From Acidobacteriaceae bacterium (GTDB taxonomy: Bacteria > Acidobacteriota > Terriglobia > Bryobacterales > Bryobacteraceae), in NCBI GenBank assembly GCA_019233755.1, contig JAFAMD010000015.1:1-64000 (forward strand): 64,000 nt of DNA, given 5' to 3'. Both the position numbers and the translations under genes were made by a program. Under the pieces are notes generated by a model that worked only from the letters and a program-made list of their open reading frames with translations, searched no databases and was not told the origin of the DNA. Below, in pieces: positions 35,933 through 45,157 of this stretch. Numbering within the stretch: the first letter of the stretch is position 1; every line of letters starts with the position of its first letter.

Positions 35933-37887
35933 GCGCCTACCTCGATAATGAGATTCCCGTGCCGATCAACCGAGACCTGCCCCTCAGGGGGAACAAAAGT
36001 CGTAGCACTGTATTCGACAACCACCGCCGGACCGCTAAATCGATCGCCCGTCTGCAGACGCGACCGGTCGTACACCGCGCCGTTTTGCCACTGCCCATCG
36101 CAGAAGATCGGCTTGGTGCGGAGGAATGCCCGGCTCGGGTTACCGTCACCCGGCTGGGAAAGTTCGTTTGGCAAAAACCGGGTTCGCGCCACCATACGCA
36201 CCCGAACGTTCACCACCTCCACCGGCCTCTCACGGTCCGCATACCCGTATCGCTGCTCGTGCAGCCGATGAAATTGCTCTACGAAATCGGCGCTCCATTC
36301 GACCGGTAACTCGAAACCCTGTCCCGCATACCGCAGATCCACCGACCGCTGCGCTACCGAACGCAGCCCCTCTGCCTCCATCGCGCGCGTTCCAGCGGCT
36401 TCCAGCCGGGTCAGGTGCTCCGCGAGCGCCGGGTTGTCCGGCCGAAGCATAACGGTTCGGGAGAAGTCCCGCACTACGTCTGACACGAGAATCCCGTATG
36501 CCGATAACGCTCCTGGTGAGCGCGGCACCATTACTACCGGAATACGCAGGGCGCGCGCCAGCGCGCAGGCGTGCACCGGGCCGGCGCCGCCGAAGCTCAC
36601 CAGTACGAAATCGCGTGGATCGTACCCTTGTTCTACCGAGATCCGCCGGAGGGCTTTCTCAATGTGGGAATCCGCCAGCCGTACGATTCCTTCCGCAAAA
36701 GCCTCGACGCTCGCCAGTGTCCCCTTCGCTTCGGCGAACCGCTCATGGGTTCGTGATTCGTCGAGCTTCATGCCGCCGCCCAGAAACCACTCTGCTTCCA
36801 GCCGTCCCAGCAGAAGGTTGGCGTCCGTTACCGTTGGATGCTCGCCCTGGCCGTAGCAAATCGGTCCCGGATCCGCGCCCGCCGATTCGGGTCCCACCTT
36901 GAGTGCCCCGCCGCGATCAAAGCTCGCCAGCGAACCTCCGCCCGCGCCGACTGTATGAATGTCGAGCATCGGCACCGCAACCGGCATCCCCAAAATCTGC
37001 GATTCCTTCGTCGTCCGCAACCCCGCCGCGCTGTTCACCAGTGCCACATCCGTCGATGTGCCGCCCATATCGAATGTCAGGATGCGTTCGAATCCCGCCG
37101 CCTTGGCAACCGCGATTGCGCCGACCACGCCGCCCGCCGGCCCGGACAGAATCGTCCGCACGGGCTCCCGGGCAGCCACTGCGGCGGGAACAATTCCTCC
37201 CGAAGACTGCATGACGTGGAGTGTCGAGCGCTGCGCTTCGCATGCGCGGTTCAGTCGCTCCAGGTACCGCTGCATCTTTGGCGCGAGGTACGCGTTGATC
37301 AGCACCGTAGAGCCGCGTTCATATTCGCGGAACTCCGGCAGAATCTCATGCGACGCCGAGACCGGAACGCCCAGATCGCGCAGCGCATCCACGACTGCCC
37401 GCTCATTCGCCGGATTCGCAAACGAGAAGAGCAGGGAAACGGCGATAGCTTCAGGTCCCGCCGCCGCTACGCGGCGCTTTAGTTGAGCGAGATCTCCTTC
37501 GGCGGCCTCCTCGACGATCGATCCGTCGCATGCCGTTCGCTCCTTCACTCCGAAACGAAGTTCTTCGGAAGCGAGAGGCGGCTCTTTCGTGAAGAACAGG
37601 TCGTACAGCCGCGGCCGCGCCTGCCGTCCGATCGCAATCGTGTCCTCGAAACCAGCGGTCGTAACAAAGGCTACCCGTGCGCCTTTGCGCTCCAGTAGCG
37701 CATTAGTCCCGACGGTGGTTCCGTGCCGCACTTCGGCTGCCTGCTCGCCCGCTATCTGCTCCACTGCTCGCAGCACCGCCTCGCCCGGATCCGCGGGCGT
37801 GGATGGGATTTTCAGCACCTGCAGCCTGCCGCGGTCCTCATACACGCAATCAGTGAACGTGCCGCCGGTATCGATCGCAATGCGCAT
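35929..37887 (-). CDS. hyuA: Hydantoinase/oxoprolinase A subunit
   Basis: The 652-residue protein has the ATP-binding actin-like fold of HyuA: IDTGGTFTDCVYED at the start, HGTTVGTNALLERKG, LSGPAGGVVGA, DMGGTSTDVAL and GGAGPVHACALA. It activates the cyclic amide with ATP and passes it to HyuB. It is the first gene of the pair and its start abuts the divergent MFS gene, so both promoters must lie in or beside coding DNA. A 5-oxoprolinase or acetone carboxylase beta-like role cannot be excluded. Confidence 0.93.
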   Translation of the reverse strand: MRIAIDTGGTFTDCVYEDRGRLQVLKIPSTPADPGEAVLRAVEQIAGEQAAEVRHGTTVGTNALLERKGARVAFVTTAGFEDTIAIGRQARPRLYDLFFTKEPPLASEELRFGVKERTACDGSIVEEAAEGDLAQLKRRVAAAGPEAIAVSLLFSFANPANERAVVDALRDLGVPVSASHEILPEFREYERGSTVLINAYLAPKMQRYLERLNRACEAQRSTLHVMQSSGGIVPAAVAAREPVRTILSGPAGGVVGAIAVAKAAGFERILTFDMGGTSTDVALVNSAAGLRTTKESQILGMPVAVPMLDIHTVGAGGGSLASFDRGGALKVGPESAGADPGPICYGQGEHPTVTDANLLLGRLEAEWFLGGGMKLDESRTHERFAEAKGTLASVEAFAEGIVRLADSHIEKALRRISVEQGYDPRDFVLVSFGGAGPVHACALARALRIPVVMVPRSPGALSAYGILVSDVVRDFSRTVMLRPDNPALAEHLTRLEAAGTRAMEAEGLRSVAQRSVDLRYAGQGFELPVEWSADFVEQFHRLHEQRYGYADRERPVEVVNVRVRMVARTRFLPNELSQPGDGNPSRAFLRTKPIFCDGQWQNGAVYDRSRLQTGDRFSGPAVVVEYSATTFVPPEGQVSVDRHGNLIIEVGA

Positions 37888-37943
37888 TGGTTCGGTTCAT
37901 GCCTATCCTAGCTGTTGAGCCAAAACGGCATGCGCCCTGCCCG

Positions 37944-39206
37944 ATGAGCACCGCCAAACCCACTCCGCAACATATCTCCGCACCGCCGTTTCGCTGGCGG
38001 GATACAACGCCGGCTCAACGGCGCACGCTGTTAGCGGCCGGACTCGGCTGGATGCTCGACGCCTTCGACGTAATGCTGTACTCCATCGTGCTCGCCACGC
38101 TGATACGCGCATTCGGAATGAGCAAGTCCACCGCCGGTTTGCTGAACACGCTGACACTCGTTGCATCGGCCATCGGCAGCTTTGCGTTTGGCATCCTGGC
38201 CGACCGCTTCGGCCGCCGCAGAATGCTCAGCTTGAGCATTCTCACCTACTCGCTCTTTACCTTTGCCTGCGGGTTCTCGAGCACTATCACTATGCTCGCC
38301 GTCTTCCGTTTTCTACTCGGGCTCGGCATGGGTGGCGAATGGAACTCCGGTGCCACGTTGGTCGCCGAAACGTGGCCGGGCGCGTGGCGCGGCCGCGCTA
38401 TTGGAATTGTTCAGAGCAGTTGGGCGATCGGCTACGCACTGGCGGCTATCGTTGCGAACGTTGTCCTCGCGCACTTGAACTGGCGCTGGGTCTTCTTCGT
38501 TGGAGTTGGGCCTGCCATTCTGACGCTCTGGATCCAGCATGACGTTCCCGAGCCCCTCCTCTGGACACAGCGCATTCGCGAGCATCCCGCATCCGCCGCG
38601 GGGAACCGCGCCCTCTGGCATACGGCGATGCCTCGCCTGCTCGCGTTGTTGAGCATGAATACGTTCGGCATGTTCGCCTGGTGGGGACTCTTTACCTGGA
38701 TTCCGGCCTACCTCGCGCTGCCCGCCTCCCGCGGCGGCCGCGATTTCAGCGCGCTCGGCTTCACAGCGTTCCTCACGGTATTAAATCTCGGCGGCATGTT
38801 GCCTGGTTATCTGCTCTTCGGCGTCTTCGCCGACAAATTCGGCCGTAAGCGAACAGTTGTGGTCTACCTTGCCCTGGCCGCTCTGTGTGTGCCCGCATTT
38901 GCGCTGGCGCGACAGCCCGCGTTTATTTTGCTCACAGGCTCCGTCACCGCGTTCTTCGGAACGGGCTTCTTCACCGGTTCCGGCATTCTCGGCAGCGAAT
39001 TATTCCCCACTGCCATCCGTGCCACAGCGTTGGGCGTCTCCTACAACGGCGCTCGGGGGATCAGCGCAATTGCGCCGCTTCTCATCGGGGCGATTGGCGA
39101 GGCGCATGGCTTATCCTGGGGTTTTGCCGCTTGCGCGGTCGCCTTCGCGCTGGCTGCAATTAGCGCACTCTGGGTGCCGGAGACGCGCGGAACTGAGATC
39201 GCATAA
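37944..39206 (+). CDS. MFS transporter, metabolite:proton symporter type
   Basis: About twelve membrane helices in 420 residues, with motif A twice (ADRFGRRRMLSLS after helix 2 and ADKFGRKRTVVVY after helix 8), the mark of a duplicated six-helix MFS. GWMLDAFDVMLYSIVLATL in helix 1 resembles sialate/aromatic-acid and other organic-acid symporters. The start is uncertain: ATGs at 37899 and 37944 and a TTG at 37887 share the frame, and none has a good ribosome site. Being divergent from hyuA, it may import the HyuAB substrate. Confidence 0.88.
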   Translation: MSTAKPTPQHISAPPFRWRDTTPAQRRTLLAAGLGWMLDAFDVMLYSIVLATLIRAFGMSKSTAGLLNTLTLVASAIGSFAFGILADRFGRRRMLSLSILTYSLFTFACGFSSTITMLAVFRFLLGLGMGGEWNSGATLVAETWPGAWRGRAIGIVQSSWAIGYALAAIVANVVLAHLNWRWVFFVGVGPAILTLWIQHDVPEPLLWTQRIREHPASAAGNRALWHTAMPRLLALLSMNTFGMFAWWGLFTWIPAYLALPASRGGRDFSALGFTAFLTVLNLGGMLPGYLLFGVFADKFGRKRTVVVYLALAALCVPAFALARQPAFILLTGSVTAFFGTGFFTGSGILGSELFPTAIRATALGVSYNGARGISAIAPLLIGAIGEAHGLSWGFAACAVAFALAAISALWVPETRGTEIA

Positions 39207-39255
39207 GAAGCTCAAATCGCAGTACTTTCACTCGCAGATATTAAACTGAACCATC

Positions 39256-40236
39256 ATGACTCGACGTACGCTGGTTGGCTCGCTCGCTCTCGCGGCAACA
39301 CTCCGATCGCAAACCGCACAGGCGGCCGCGCCTGAAACCCGACCGCAACACCCGACCGAATGGAAGCCGTATCTCGGCGTGCTGGGGCCTTATACTCCTT
39401 CGAATGTCGAGTGGGCAAGGTCGCAGGGATTCAACAACATGATCCTGGACGGCGGGGTCAGAGAAGAGCGCGTTCCTGAAGTAAAGAGCACGCTCGACAA
39501 ACACCAGATGCATGTCTCCGCGTTCCAGATCACAGTGAACCATCTCGATCCGAGTGCTGAGAAACGGGCGCGCGTCAATGAACATTTCGTGAAGGCGATA
39601 GAAGTTGCGGGGAAACTCGGCGTCCCCTATATCGGCACGGCGTCCGGCAAGGATCCATCGAAGCCGTTCCAGCAGCAGGTTGACGACATCGTCCGGCTTT
39701 ATACCGAGAAATATTTTCCCGCGTGCGAGCGCAACCACGTCCGCATCCTCTGGGAACCATGGCCCGACGGTCCGAATCTGGCGACGAGTCCGGTGGGGTA
39801 TGAGGCCCTGTTCAAGGGCTTCGGCGATTCACCGTACGTCGGCTTGCAGTTCGATCCGTCGCACCTGGTCCGGCAGTTCATGGATCCTATCCAGACCGCG
39901 CGCGATTTCGTCAACAAGATCTATGACGTGCACCTGAAGGACACCGAAATCCTTTGGCCGGTCTTGCGTGCCGGGGGAATCAACCCGGTGAACGGCGCGG
40001 AGTGGTGGCGTTATCGCATTCCCGGAGCCGGTTCGATCAACTGGCGCGAGTTCTTCAATGTGCTCGAGAACGTCGGCTACAAGGGCGCGATGAGTATTGA
40101 GCAGGAAGATCCGCTGTACGGCGCGGATAACAATCCGGGACCCGACTTCAGCGACGAATTCAAAGTAGGCTTCATCATGGCGCAGCGATACCTGAAGCAG
40201 TACGTGCCGTGGGACGTGAAGCCGAATGCTGCTTAG
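39256..40236 (+). CDS. Exported sugar phosphate isomerase/epimerase-like TIM barrel
   Basis: The 326-residue protein starts with TRRTLVGSLALAATL, a Tat-like signal, and then has an AP-endonuclease-2/xylose-isomerase-type barrel: WARSQGFNNMILDGG, IGTASGKDPSKP, LWEPWPDG, GLQFDPSHLV, YDVHLKD and SIEQEDP provide the usual Glu, Asp, His and Glu metal ligands. It most likely epimerises or isomerises a sugar or its oxidised form outside the cytoplasm. It begins a three-gene cluster with a GMC oxidoreductase and a dehydrogenase small subunit. Confidence 0.88.
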   Translation: MTRRTLVGSLALAATLRSQTAQAAAPETRPQHPTEWKPYLGVLGPYTPSNVEWARSQGFNNMILDGGVREERVPEVKSTLDKHQMHVSAFQITVNHLDPSAEKRARVNEHFVKAIEVAGKLGVPYIGTASGKDPSKPFQQQVDDIVRLYTEKYFPACERNHVRILWEPWPDGPNLATSPVGYEALFKGFGDSPYVGLQFDPSHLVRQFMDPIQTARDFVNKIYDVHLKDTEILWPVLRAGGINPVNGAEWWRYRIPGAGSINWREFFNVLENVGYKGAMSIEQEDPLYGADNNPGPDFSDEFKVGFIMAQRYLKQYVPWDVKPNAA

Positions 40237-40279
40237 CAAAAAATAGCCTTGAAAGCAACACGTGCAAAACTTGAATAGA

Positions 40280-41995
40280 ATGCCCCAGGTTAAGGCAACC
40301 CCTAAAACATATGACGTCGTGATTGTTGGGTCCGGCGCAGGCGGCGGCGTCGCCGCACAAGTACTAGCAAATGCCGGTGCAAAGATTTGCATGCTCGAAG
40401 CAGGAGACTGGTACGACTGCACGCATGATTCGAAGATGTTCGGCTGGCCGTATCAAGTCCCACACCGCGGGGCCGGAACCAAGTACAAACCGTGGGGCTA
40501 CTTCGATGCAACCCCGGTAGGCGGCTGGCAGATCGCCGGCGAACCCTACACCACTGCGCCGGGTTCCGACTGGATGTGGTGGCGCGCCCGTATGCTGGGC
40601 GGCCGCACGAATCACTACGGACGCATTTCCTTACGCATGGGTCCGTACGACTTCAAACCGTACAGCCGTGACGGAAAAGGCTTCGACTGGCCCATCAGTT
40701 ACGAAGATCTTGCGCCGTACTATGACAAAGCCGAGGAACTCATCGGCGTCTTCGGTTCCGCGGAGAATCTGGAAAACACGCCCGACGGAAAATTCCTTCC
40801 GGCGCCGGCGCCGCGCGGTTACGAACGCCTCATTAAGACCGCCAGCGACCAATTGAACATTCCCTGCGTTCCTTCGCGTCTGGCGATCCTGACGCGCCCG
40901 CACAACGGCCGCCCGGCCTGCCACTATTGCGCACAGTGCGGACGTTCCTGCGCGGTGAACGCGAACTTCAATTCTCCGGGCGTCCACATCTTCCCCGCGC
41001 AGAAGACAGGCAATCTGGAAATCCGCACCAGCGCCATGGTTCGCGAAGTCCTTGTCGGACCCGACGGCCAGGCAACCGGCGTCTCTTACGTCGACAAGAA
41101 GACCCGCAATGAAGTGCAGGTGCGAGCCAGGATCGTCGTCCTCGCCGCGAGCTGCTGCGAGACGGCGCGCATCATGCTCAACTCCAAGAGCAGCCAGTTT
41201 CCGAACGGTATCGCCAACTCCTCCGGATTGGTCGGCCGCTACATCATGGATACGGTCGGCTCCTCGGTCAGCGGCTTCCTGCCTATCCTGCAGGATCTTC
41301 CGCCCCAGAACGAAGACGGGGTCGGCGGTATGCACGTGTACATGCCCTGGTGGCTGTACAAGGAGCAGAAGGCCGGCAAGCTGCCCTTCGCACGCGGCTA
41401 TCACATCGAGCTCGGAGGCGGACGCGCACAGCCCGGCGCCAGCACGATGGGTGGCTATCCTGTCCGGTTCCTCGACGGCGGCTACGGCGTAGAGATGAAG
41501 AAGGATCTTCGCAAACTTTACGGCTGCGAAGTACACTTTGCCGGCCGTGGCGAGATGATCCCGAACGAGCAGAGTTATTGCGAGATCGACCCGAACGTTG
41601 TCGATGAGTGGGGTATTCCGGTGCTGCGCTTCCACTTCAAATGGAGCGATGATGAGATCCTGCAGGCCAAGCACATGCAGGAGACCTTCCAGGAAATCAT
41701 TCACCAGATGGGCGGAATTGTCACTCGCAGCGCCGATGCGGACCGTAACTGGGGCATTGCGGCCGGCGGCGAAATCATCCATGAAGTCGGCGCGACGAAA
41801 ATGGGCGACAATCCGAAAACGTCTGTACTCAACCAGTACTGCCAGGCGTGGGACGTGAAGAATCTGTTCATCACCGACGCCGCTCCGTTTGTCAGCAACG
41901 CCGACAAGAACCCGACGCTCACCATCAGCGCGCTCGGCTGGCGCACGTCGGATTACATCGTAGATCAAGTAAAGAAACTGAACGTGAAGGTATAG
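40280..41995 (+). CDS. GMC family oxidoreductase, sugar dehydrogenase large subunit
   Basis: The flavoprotein has the FAD motif VIVGSGAGGGVAAQVL at the start, LGGRTNHYGR, a Cys-rich segment CHYCAQCGRSC, and the C-terminal GMC part with EVGATKMGD and NPTLTISALGWR. It belongs with the large subunits of membrane-bound gluconate/glucoside dehydrogenases. It lacks its own signal peptide, and the downstream subunit 3 has a Tat signal, so export as a folded complex is likely. I use the ATG six codons after an in-frame GTG because homologous proteins usually begin near MPQVKATP. Confidence 0.92.
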   Translation: MPQVKATPKTYDVVIVGSGAGGGVAAQVLANAGAKICMLEAGDWYDCTHDSKMFGWPYQVPHRGAGTKYKPWGYFDATPVGGWQIAGEPYTTAPGSDWMWWRARMLGGRTNHYGRISLRMGPYDFKPYSRDGKGFDWPISYEDLAPYYDKAEELIGVFGSAENLENTPDGKFLPAPAPRGYERLIKTASDQLNIPCVPSRLAILTRPHNGRPACHYCAQCGRSCAVNANFNSPGVHIFPAQKTGNLEIRTSAMVREVLVGPDGQATGVSYVDKKTRNEVQVRARIVVLAASCCETARIMLNSKSSQFPNGIANSSGLVGRYIMDTVGSSVSGFLPILQDLPPQNEDGVGGMHVYMPWWLYKEQKAGKLPFARGYHIELGGGRAQPGASTMGGYPVRFLDGGYGVEMKKDLRKLYGCEVHFAGRGEMIPNEQSYCEIDPNVVDEWGIPVLRFHFKWSDDEILQAKHMQETFQEIIHQMGGIVTRSADADRNWGIAAGGEIIHEVGATKMGDNPKTSVLNQYCQAWDVKNLFITDAAPFVSNADKNPTLTISALGWRTSDYIVDQVKKLNVKV

Positions 41996-42012
41996 CGAGA
42001 CGAGAGGGAACC

Positions 42013-42717
42013 ATGTCTGAACCCAACAACACTACAACACAGAAAGAAACGGTCAGCCGCCGCAATCTTTTTCAGATCATCGGCTCTGTTCCCGCGCTCG
42101 CGGCTGTGACTGCGGACGCAGCGGCTGCTCAGACGCACGACCATGCTCATATGGCTGCTGCGGTGCAGGAGACGGCCGCAAAGGGGCCGTATAAGCGCCA
42201 GATCTTCGACGATCACCAATGGCAGACGGTGCATGTCCTTTGCGACCTGATCATTCCCGCCGACGAATCCGGCCCCGGCGCTTCGGACGCCGGTGTTCCC
42301 GAATTTTTGGACGACTGGATCGCCTTCCGAACCGAGCAGGACGGCAACGAAAATCTGAAAGCTCAGATTTTCGGCGGGCTCATGTGGCTCGACCGCGAGT
42401 CAAACGAGAAATTTGAAAAACCGTTCGCGGAAGCTTCCGCAGACCAGCAGAAACAACTGCTCGACCGTGTTGCGTATCCTGCGAAAGCCGCTGCTGAGGA
42501 CCACGTCTGGGTGGTCTTTTTCAATGAGTTCCGAAGCCTGACCGTGGGTGGCTACTTCTCGAGCAAGGTTGGTGTTGCCGCACTGCCCTATCTCGGGAAC
42601 ACAGCGGTGGCGAACTGGACCGGTTGCGATCCGAAGGTCTGGGCGATTATCGAAGACCGCATGAAAAACGGCTATAAGGGCATTCTCGAATCAAAACCCT
42701 GGACCGGCATGTCGTAA
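42013..42717 (+). CDS. Gluconate 2-dehydrogenase subunit 3 family protein
   Basis: The 234-residue protein starts after GAGAGGGA and has a Tat signal (SRRNLFQIIGSVPALAAV) that would carry it, and probably the bound GMC subunit, to the periplasm. The mature part is the subunit 3 domain: QWQTVHVLCDLIIPADESGPGASDAGVPEFLDDW, where the paired acidic residues and Pro are family-typical. It follows the GMC gene by 17 bases. A cytochrome c subunit, the third partner in classic enzymes, is not next to it. Confidence 0.92.
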   Translation: MSEPNNTTTQKETVSRRNLFQIIGSVPALAAVTADAAAAQTHDHAHMAAAVQETAAKGPYKRQIFDDHQWQTVHVLCDLIIPADESGPGASDAGVPEFLDDWIAFRTEQDGNENLKAQIFGGLMWLDRESNEKFEKPFAEASADQQKQLLDRVAYPAKAAAEDHVWVVFFNEFRSLTVGGYFSSKVGVAALPYLGNTAVANWTGCDPKVWAIIEDRMKNGYKGILESKPWTGMS

Positions 42718-42735
42718 AACAGGGCCGCGTATTCT

Positions 42736-43842
42736 CTAAGCTTTGGTTACGGCCGCGGCACGCTGGCGCCGATGAAGGGCATTCTGAATCATCAGGTATT
42801 CGCCTAGATTGTCCAGCGTGACGAGGCCGACCATCTTACCGTTATCCATCACCGGCATCGTGCGGCTGGGCGACGCGGAAAGCCGATTCACCACCGCTTC
42901 CAGCATTTCATTCGGCTGTGCCGTATCAAACTCCCGCTGCATAACTGTCGTGACGTATTGATCGGGTCCGAATTGCGTTAGACCGGAAAGCAGATTGGCC
43001 CGTGTCAGAATGCCCATGACCGTGTCGCCCCACAATACGGGAAACTCGTGCTGTGCGCCCTCGAGAGTCAGTTTCACCGCATCACCCAGGGTGCTGCTGG
43101 TATTGAGCGTGTCAAAATTCGTCTGCATCGCCGCCCGAATGGGTATCCCGGAAAAGGATTCCCGGGCTTGTGCAGCCTGTGCTTCATGGGCGGCGCCGAT
43201 CCAAACAAAAAATGCGATGAACAGCAGAAATGGATCGGTAAACAATCCGATAAAGCCGAACAAAAGCGCGAGGGCTTGACCGATCGCTGCCGCCTTCTGC
43301 GTCGCGCTTACGTGATCCATTCGGGTTGCGAGCAGCGCGCGCAAGACCCGGCCGCCATCCATGGGGAACGCCGGAATCAGGTTGAATCCCGCCAGTATGA
43401 CGTTGGCAACCATCAGCCTTTCGAGGAACGGGCCGCTGGTAATGCTCAAGCCGCGGATTGGTTTAAAGCCGGCGCTGAGAAACAGCACGATATAGATGAG
43501 GATGGCGATTGCGATGTTCGACAGCGGCCCGGCGACCGAGACCCAAAACTCCTGCCAGGGTTTCTCGGGCATCTTCTCGAAATGGGAAACTCCGCCGATC
43601 GGAAGCAGTGTGATGTCCTTGGTCTTAACTCCGAATCGTCTGGCTGTCAGTGCATGGCTAAACTCGTGCAACACGACGCAGGCGAAAAGCGCCAGGATAA
43701 ACTCAACCCCGCTCACGACGGCCGCCACAGATCGCCCAACCAGCCAATGCAGAATCACCACCCAAAGGATTAATAGGAAAAACGTCGCGTGGACGTAAAG
43801 ATCAATTCCCGCAAACCTTCCGATCTTCCAGGACCAGCGCAT
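42736..43842 (-). CDS. Site-2 protease family (M50) membrane protease with CBS pair
   Basis: The 368-residue protein has the zinc site VVLHEFSHALTARRFG, with a second ligand motif NLIPAFPMDGGRVL in a later helix, about six membrane helices and a C-terminal pair of CBS domains (about 235-355; GDAVKLTLEGAQHEFPVL, SRTMPVMDNGKMVGLVTLDNL). This is the SpoIVFB-like rhomboid-unrelated group that cuts membrane-bound regulators, with CBS domains sensing nucleotides. The substrate is unknown; no anti-sigma factor is adjacent. Confidence 0.93.
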   Translation of the reverse strand: MRWSWKIGRFAGIDLYVHATFFLLILWVVILHWLVGRSVAAVVSGVEFILALFACVVLHEFSHALTARRFGVKTKDITLLPIGGVSHFEKMPEKPWQEFWVSVAGPLSNIAIAILIYIVLFLSAGFKPIRGLSITSGPFLERLMVANVILAGFNLIPAFPMDGGRVLRALLATRMDHVSATQKAAAIGQALALLFGFIGLFTDPFLLFIAFFVWIGAAHEAQAAQARESFSGIPIRAAMQTNFDTLNTSSTLGDAVKLTLEGAQHEFPVLWGDTVMGILTRANLLSGLTQFGPDQYVTTVMQREFDTAQPNEMLEAVVNRLSASPSRTMPVMDNGKMVGLVTLDNLGEYLMIQNALHRRQRAAAVTKA

Positions 43843-43917
43843 TCGGCCTCCGCGTACCAGCCTACTGAAAATGAATGAGGTTGCTTTTTGTCAGCGGCTA
43901 AGACGCGCAGGCTCGTC

Positions 43918-44076
43918 TCAAACGCGGGCTACCGGTTCGCACTCGGGATGCCCGCATGCGCACTGCACCTCCGGTGTGTCGGCGAGTCCCTCACAGTAAG
44001 CTCCGCAGAAGTCGCTGCCCTCCTTCGCGGGGCAGTGACAGGAGGGATGCTCACATTTCTTCTCGTCCTCAGGCAT
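43918..44076 (-). CDS. Small Cys-rich metallothionein-like protein
   Basis: This 52-residue frame starts at an ATG with GAGGAG 6 bases upstream. It has eight cysteines (8, 13, 15, 24, 28, 39, 41, 46) and three histidines (10, 14, 43), spaced as C-x4-C-x-C, C-x3-C and C-x-C-x4-C, with CEHPSCHC and CACGHPEC as mirror-like ends. Such spacing matches zinc- or copper-binding bacterial metallothioneins, although the order differs from SmtA/BmtA. The charged N-terminus has no signal peptide, so it should be cytoplasmic. It lies between the SIR2-like and M50 genes, same strand. Confidence 0.75.
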   Translation of the reverse strand: MPEDEKKCEHPSCHCPAKEGSDFCGAYCEGLADTPEVQCACGHPECEPVARV

Positions 44077-44128
44077 GGAAATCTCCTCGGTATGGACGCG
44101 CCGGACCGGCTAACGCTGACCCGGTAAA

Positions 44129-44953
44129 CTAGCCAGCACTCTGCGCCTGTACCTCATCTGAGAGAGTCTCAAAGAACATCTGCAGTGCAGCCGTGGCGTT
44201 ATCCGCTTCCGCGACAATCGGGTGAACGCCCCGTTGGATCAGCAGGCGCTCCTGCACGGCATTGCGCTCGACCATCACGATGTAGGATGCCGGCGGCTTG
44301 TTCTTCTCTTCCGAATGCTGTTCCCAAAGCTCCTGCAGCTTAAAGAGCAGGAAGCGGATGTTCGGGTCGCTCAGGCTGTAGCCGACGAACAGGAGCGGGC
44401 GTGCCAGGCTGTCGGCGCGCAGCCGGATGTCCAGCGGTCCTTCCAAACTCATGCGGCTGAGAAAACTCGATTCAGTCAGCACGATGGAGTCCGGGTCATC
44501 GAAATCGCCGTGAAACTTGATAATTTCGACCTCATCCGGTTTGCGTTCGACAAGGTCGCTCACCCCGATCACCTTTCGGAACGCGCGCCCGCGCGCCGCA
44601 AAAGCGCATTCAATCCACGAATCGTAGTTGGTTGTATAAATGACCGGAAAGTTCAATTTGACAATCCGTTCGTGAATCCTGGACCGGCTGATATCGAGAC
44701 CGTCGGGATGCCACACTTCCTGCATCCAGCGGAGCAACTCGTTCCGGCCTGTTCCTTGCCGTGCAAGGAGAAAATACTCGGCCAGGATGGGAAAGTCGTA
44801 ATCATTCCAATCCTTCAGGTCGAGCTGTTTGCCGAGATAGGCTTCCAACACATCGAAGAGCGGCAGCCCGAGACTGCACGAAAGACCCGCGCCTGCAAAC
44901 AGAATCGCTTTGCGCGCGGCCACCGCCGACACCAGCGCTTCGGGAATCTTCAT
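44129..44953 (-). CDS. SIR2-like domain protein (possible NAD-hydrolysing effector)
   Basis: The 274-residue protein has GAGLSCSLGLP at about 21-31, YTTNYDSW (N109) and IKFHGD (H148), the Rossmann GAG, Asn and His of the SIR2 NAD pocket, then LLFVGYSLSDPNIRFLLFKL. It has no zinc-binding cysteine cluster, so it is the SIR2_2 type rather than a deacetylase. SIR2_2 domains act as NAD-depleting effectors in several anti-phage systems, but a partner is not seen here. The ATG follows one in-frame GTG. The gap to 45157 upstream holds no supported gene. Confidence 0.85.
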   Translation of the reverse strand: MKIPEALVSAVAARKAILFAGAGLSCSLGLPLFDVLEAYLGKQLDLKDWNDYDFPILAEYFLLARQGTGRNELLRWMQEVWHPDGLDISRSRIHERIVKLNFPVIYTTNYDSWIECAFAARGRAFRKVIGVSDLVERKPDEVEIIKFHGDFDDPDSIVLTESSFLSRMSLEGPLDIRLRADSLARPLLFVGYSLSDPNIRFLLFKLQELWEQHSEEKNKPPASYIVMVERNAVQERLLIQRGVHPIVAEADNATAALQMFFETLSDEVQAQSAG

Positions 44954-45157
44954 CACAACACCGCGTAAAAGGAGACGAGAAAACGCGCTTTTCCGTCACG
45001 CTGGTTCTGCCCTTCGAGCGGATGCAGGATCCGGTTCTCTTGCAGACGATGCTGCTGGGGAGGCCGCTGGATCTGGTAGGCTTCGGCTGCACATGCAAGA
45101 TCCGGCTGCTATTTTCGTGAATAGAGCCTGCGGTTCCTTGCCGGCTGCACCACTGCA

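Noticed and set aside
40631-41968. 445-codon minus-strand frame opposite the GMC oxidoreductase
   Set aside because: No motif and full overlap with a certain gene.
44970-45120. A short plus-strand frame (KTRFSVTLVLPFERMQ...) after an AAAGGAGA sequence, upstream of the VPS10-like gene
   Set aside because: Codon use looks coding, but there is no start codon at a suitable distance from the ribosome-site-like sequence. The only ATG gives 32 residues and lacks its own site.
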